A stretch of 64,000 nt of DNA, from assembly GCA_964451305.1 (NCBI GenBank), contig CAYVHV010000021.1:3708-67707 (forward strand), read 5' to 3'. Position numbers and translations under genes: made by a program. Origin of the DNA: SHLQ01 sp964451305. Its GTDB lineage: Bacteria > Actinomycetota > Acidimicrobiia > Acidimicrobiales > SHLQ01. The stretch's first letter is position 1. Every line of letters starts with the position of its first letter. The notes below the pieces were generated by a model. It was not told the DNA's origin. It made no database searches and saw only the letters and a program-made list of their open reading frames with translations. This document shows, piece after piece, positions 61,055 to 64,000 of the stretch.

Positions 61055-64000
61055 CTACGGATTGAGCCTCTCGAGCGACCACTCGAGCGTGTAACAGCCG
61101 GGCCCGATGCAGGATCCAGCTCCCACACCGGGCCCGCACGCTGCAGTACCCAAGCCTCTTATGCGAGCGTCGAGGTGTACCTCAATTCCCACCGGCCGGG
61201 ACTGCAGATCTGAATGCAGCTCCCGTAGCGTCTTAGCGCCGGTGAGAACCTTATCGGAGTGAAGGCGAGCCGAGAAGGACTCTCCGAGGTGAATTGAGAC
61301 GAGATAGCCCATTCCGATCTCGTTTGTGAGCGTGAACCAGCGGGGCGAATGATGCGCACCGTGTTCTTGAGGCACCACGAATGGGTGGTATTGCTCGGCG
61401 ACTGAAGCAACGTGTTGACTCATCACACCCGACGCCCGACGATCGGGATACGTTTCGTGTGGGCCTAGGCCGAGCCAGGTGAGCGTAGAGAACTCCGCGT
61501 CAACATCAAAGACCACTCCGACACGAGGGACGTCCTGCCACTCATCGGGAATCGTGATCGAGTCCGTCCGGTGGAACCCTCCCCCCACGAGCGCTTCCAC
61601 CTCGACGGTATGATCCAACTCGGCGGTCTCCAAACCCCAGTGCACCCAACTCGGACGGATACCACTGACCTCTGACATCCAGCCTTGTGCAACACCATCG
61701 TTGTCGGTAGGTGCCCGCCAGACCGTCGGCCGAATCTGTAGGCCGCTGAGTCCAGCGCCCACTTCAGCTTCAGCATCGACACGAGGAGCAGGAACACCCG
61801 GATCGTCGAGAACGAGCTGCTCATATCCAACCACGTGCCCCCTCGGCCCCCATGGCTCATCACGAGCTAGCGCCACAGAGAAATTCAGCGTGAGCAGTGA
61901 TCCAACGGAAATGACCTCGCCGAGCACGTTCCTCGGCACACGTACTTCTCCACCAGGAGGAACCGCTTCGATAGCGAGCACCGACGGCTCCGACTGCTCG
62001 CCACCATCAATCTCGACCCACCACGTGATCACAAGGTCGGCGGTATCAGTATGTGCACGACGATTCGAAACGACGATCTCATCATCGAGAAGCGCTACGG
62101 TGACCGGCCGAGCAAGCCACGCCAATTCGATAAGCCCTGGATGTGGTTGTAGGTCCGGGTCGACGAGGCCGTTGATGCAGAAGTTGCCGTCGTTGGGTTC
62201 GTCACCGTAGTGGCCGCCGTAGGCAAACCATTCGACGCCATCTTCATCGATCTCGCGGAGCCCCTGATCTCGCCAGTCCCAAACAAAGCCTCCTCCAAGC
62301 GCGTCATGGTTCCAGAACGCGTTCCAGTATTCGTCTAACCCTCCGTTTGAGTTGCCCATCGCGTGGCTGTACTCGCACAAGATTAAGGGACGACTATCGG
62401 CGTTGGTCTCGGTAGCCCACTCCGCCCATTCGCTGATCTGTTCGACGGTTGCATACATCGGACAGACGACGTCGCTAAGCGCCAGGTCGAAGGTCGTCGG
62501 CGCGCGCTCTCGCTCGCTCTTTCGGCCAAATCCCCGGTCGGCGAAGTTCGGAGAAAACCCACCTTCGTACTGCACGAATCGGGTGGGGTCGATCGATCGG
62601 ATCCACGCCCCCGCAGCGGCATGCACTGGAGCTGCCCCTGACTCGTTGCCCAACGACCAACCAATAACGCATGGATGAGAGCGGTCTCGTAGCACCATGC
62701 GCCGAACCCGCTCGAGCATGGCAGTGTCGAACATTCCCGACGCCGCCAGCGAATCGTGCCGGGCGTGACTCTCGATATTTGCCTCGTCGATGACGTAGAG
62801 GCCGAGCTCATCACACAGGTCGAGGATGACCGGATCGTTCGGATAATGCGCGGTTCGAATGGCGTTGATGTTGAACGACTTCATCAGCACCAGTTCGTCA
62901 CGAATTTCTCGGCTCGACAGCGTCTTGCCGGTATCGGGATGGTGGTCGTGACGGTTCACCCCGTTGATCATGACCTTCGCTCCGTTGATCATCAGCTTGC
63001 GATCCACAACCTCTACTCGACGAAACCCAATCCGATCGGTCACCGTTTCAGCGATGCGTCCCGATGGGTCGACGAGGGTGATCGTCAGGTCATACAAGTG
63101 CGGGCGTTCCGCCGACCACGGCTCCACCGCAATAGCGGTGTGTTCGTGACGGGCGATCAACCCGTCGAAGATGTAGGTGAACGCGAGGGAATCGATCCCA
63201 AGCGCCGGAGGTGACGGGGGAACAGCTTCGCTGCTGTCGAGATCAAGCTCCGGTGCAGAGATAACGGTGCTCCATCCCTCGCCGAGGTTCGTAGAGGCGC
63301 CGAGTTCGGTTTCGACACGTAGTGAGCCGCGCCCGGTAGCGGCGTCGTAGTCGGCAACGACGACCACATCTTCAAGACGTACATCATTCATCCCGGTGAC
63401 CGTCACCGAGCGGTGAATCCCACCATGGAACCAATGGTCCTGGTCCTCGATCCACGTGGCATCGGACCAGCGGCTCACGAGGATTGCGAGCTCGTTCGTG
63501 CCCTCCTCGGCTACCGCAGTGATATCGAACGACGATGCAAGGCGCGAGTCCTTTGCCATGCCAACGAAGGTGCCGTTGCACCAGACGAGTAGCAGTGACT
63601 CGAACCCTCCGATCTCGAGCACGACTCGCTCCCCCGCTGGCCGGTCGAACGCGCATCGATACAGCCCCGTTGGATTCTCGGGTGGAACATTTGGCGGGTT
63701 GCCCGGCCACGGCATTTGCACATTGGTGTAGTGCGGCAGGTCACCGGTGTTCTGACGAGTCCACACCCCGGGCACGGAGATGTCACGCCACGGCTCGCTC
63801 GACGTATCGGCCACCTGCCACTGTTCGGGGGCATCGCCTGGTCGGTCGATCAGCTGAAATTTCCACGTCCCATCGAGGCTCACGACCGAACGGCCAGTTA
63901 CCGCCGTAAGTGGCTTGGCCATCGGCAAGCGAGCGATCGAACTCACCTCTGGCGAGAAGAACTGCTGTGGATCCACGGCGAACACCAATCGGTTGTGCGT
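61055..64000 (-). CDS. lacZ: LacZ-type beta-galactosidase (GH2), 5' end at or beyond window edge
   Basis: A GH2 enzyme of at least 977 residues. The sugar-binding and immunoglobulin-like domains are followed by the TIM barrel with the acid/base Glu in WSLGNESG and the nucleophile Glu in LCEYSHAMGNSNGG, and then the beta-galactosidase small chain (bgal_small_N) region after about 720. The frame is open to the window edge (THNRLVFAVD before the first possible start codons TTG 63988 / GTG 63985), so the true start may lie outside. It probably cleaves beta-galactosides. With the GH1 gene downstream and a LacI site it forms a sugar-utilisation locus. Confidence 0.92.
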   Translation of the reverse strand, partial: THNRLVFAVDPQQFFSPEVSSIARLPMAKPLTAVTGRSVVSLDGTWKFQLIDRPGDAPEQWQVADTSSEPWRDISVPGVWTRQNTGDLPHYTNVQMPWPGNPPNVPPENPTGLYRCAFDRPAGERVVLEIGGFESLLLVWCNGTFVGMAKDSRLASSFDITAVAEEGTNELAILVSRWSDATWIEDQDHWFHGGIHRSVTVTGMNDVRLEDVVVVADYDAATGRGSLRVETELGASTNLGEGWSTVISAPELDLDSSEAVPPSPPALGIDSLAFTYIFDGLIARHEHTAIAVEPWSAERPHLYDLTITLVDPSGRIAETVTDRIGFRRVEVVDRKLMINGAKVMINGVNRHDHHPDTGKTLSSREIRDELVLMKSFNINAIRTAHYPNDPVILDLCDELGLYVIDEANIESHARHDSLAASGMFDTAMLERVRRMVLRDRSHPCVIGWSLGNESGAAPVHAAAGAWIRSIDPTRFVQYEGGFSPNFADRGFGRKSERERAPTTFDLALSDVVCPMYATVEQISEWAEWATETNADSRPLILCEYSHAMGNSNGGLDEYWNAFWNHDALGGGFVWDWRDQGLREIDEDGVEWFAYGGHYGDEPNDGNFCINGLVDPDLQPHPGLIELAWLARPVTVALLDDEIVVSNRRAHTDTADLVITWWVEIDGGEQSEPSVLAIEAVPPGGEVRVPRNVLGEVISVGSLLTLNFSVALARDEPWGPRGHVVGYEQLVLDDPGVPAPRVDAEAEVGAGLSGLQIRPTVWRAPTDNDGVAQGWMSEVSGIRPSWVHWGLETAELDHTVEVEALVGGGFHRTDSITIPDEWQDVPRVGVVFDVDAEFSTLTWLGLGPHETYPDRRASGVMSQHVASVAEQYHPFVVPQEHGAHHSPRWFTLTNEIGMGYLVSIHLGESFSARLHSDKVLTGAKTLRELHSDLQSRPVGIEVHLDARIRGLGTAACGPGVGAGSCIGPGCYTLEWSLERLNP

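Overview
The window is about 64 kb of a high-GC actinobacterial genome. The evidence is the mycothiol ligase MshC, actinobacterial SOS boxes of the CGAAC(N4)GTTCG type, an InhA-like enoyl reductase and the order recA / miaB / miaA / dapF / hflX / lexA with nrdJ close by. Several proteins (sunset-FAS1 protein, RTX-type secreted proteins, fenitrothion-hydrolase-like membrane protein) resemble those of free-living aquatic Acidimicrobiia such as Ilumatobacter relatives; that placement is inference. The sequence is a draft scaffold: four runs of exactly 100 N (12091, 12219, 48317, 51831) each lie in a short direct repeat.

1-15 kb: thrS, a secreted RTX-type protein, mshC, an InhA-type fabI, a coupled RmlD-like reductase and ABC ATPase, thiN, a secreted trypsin-like protease, a zinc-ribbon miniprotein, a membrane J-domain protein and the divergent pair murF/ddl. 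A 28-bp tandem repeat array separates ddl from a small membrane protein. A large secreted TPM-domain protein and a small membrane protein that share a domain follow.

15.5-21.2 kb: a TetR regulator faces a tightly packed three-gene operon across a 24-bp perfect palindrome. The operon encodes a fatty acyl reductase fused to a HAD domain, a lactate-racemase-like (LarA/DUF2088) protein and a PlsC acyltransferase. This is my best candidate for an undescribed lipid-modifying system.

21-34.6 kb: central metabolism (aconitase, LysR regulator, carboxyltransferase, citrate synthase), a secreted subtilase with an RTX tail, then deoxynucleotide supply (thymidine kinase, B12-dependent nrdJ with a structured leader) and a RibD-like reductase.

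34.6-47 kb: the SOS and tRNA/lysine block. lexA is divergent from a LysM protein across several SOS-like boxes. A seven-gene minus-strand operon (miaB, a degenerate kinase-like gene, miaA, dapF, hflX, dapC, dapE) covers tRNA A37 modification and meso-diaminopimelate synthesis. recA follows, with a perfect SOS box pointing at a ferritin-like gene.

47-64 kb: accessory envelope and catabolic genes: an MFS exporter, a sunset/VPDVD-repeat/FAS1 membrane protein, a His-rich cupredoxin-like lipoprotein with a polytopic partner, a 2-oxoglutarate oxygenase, a DEAD-box helicase, a NYN protein, an azoreductase behind an inverted-repeat operator, and GH1 and GH2 glycosidases with a LacI-type operator. No tRNA, rRNA, insertion sequence, CRISPR array or prophage was seen.
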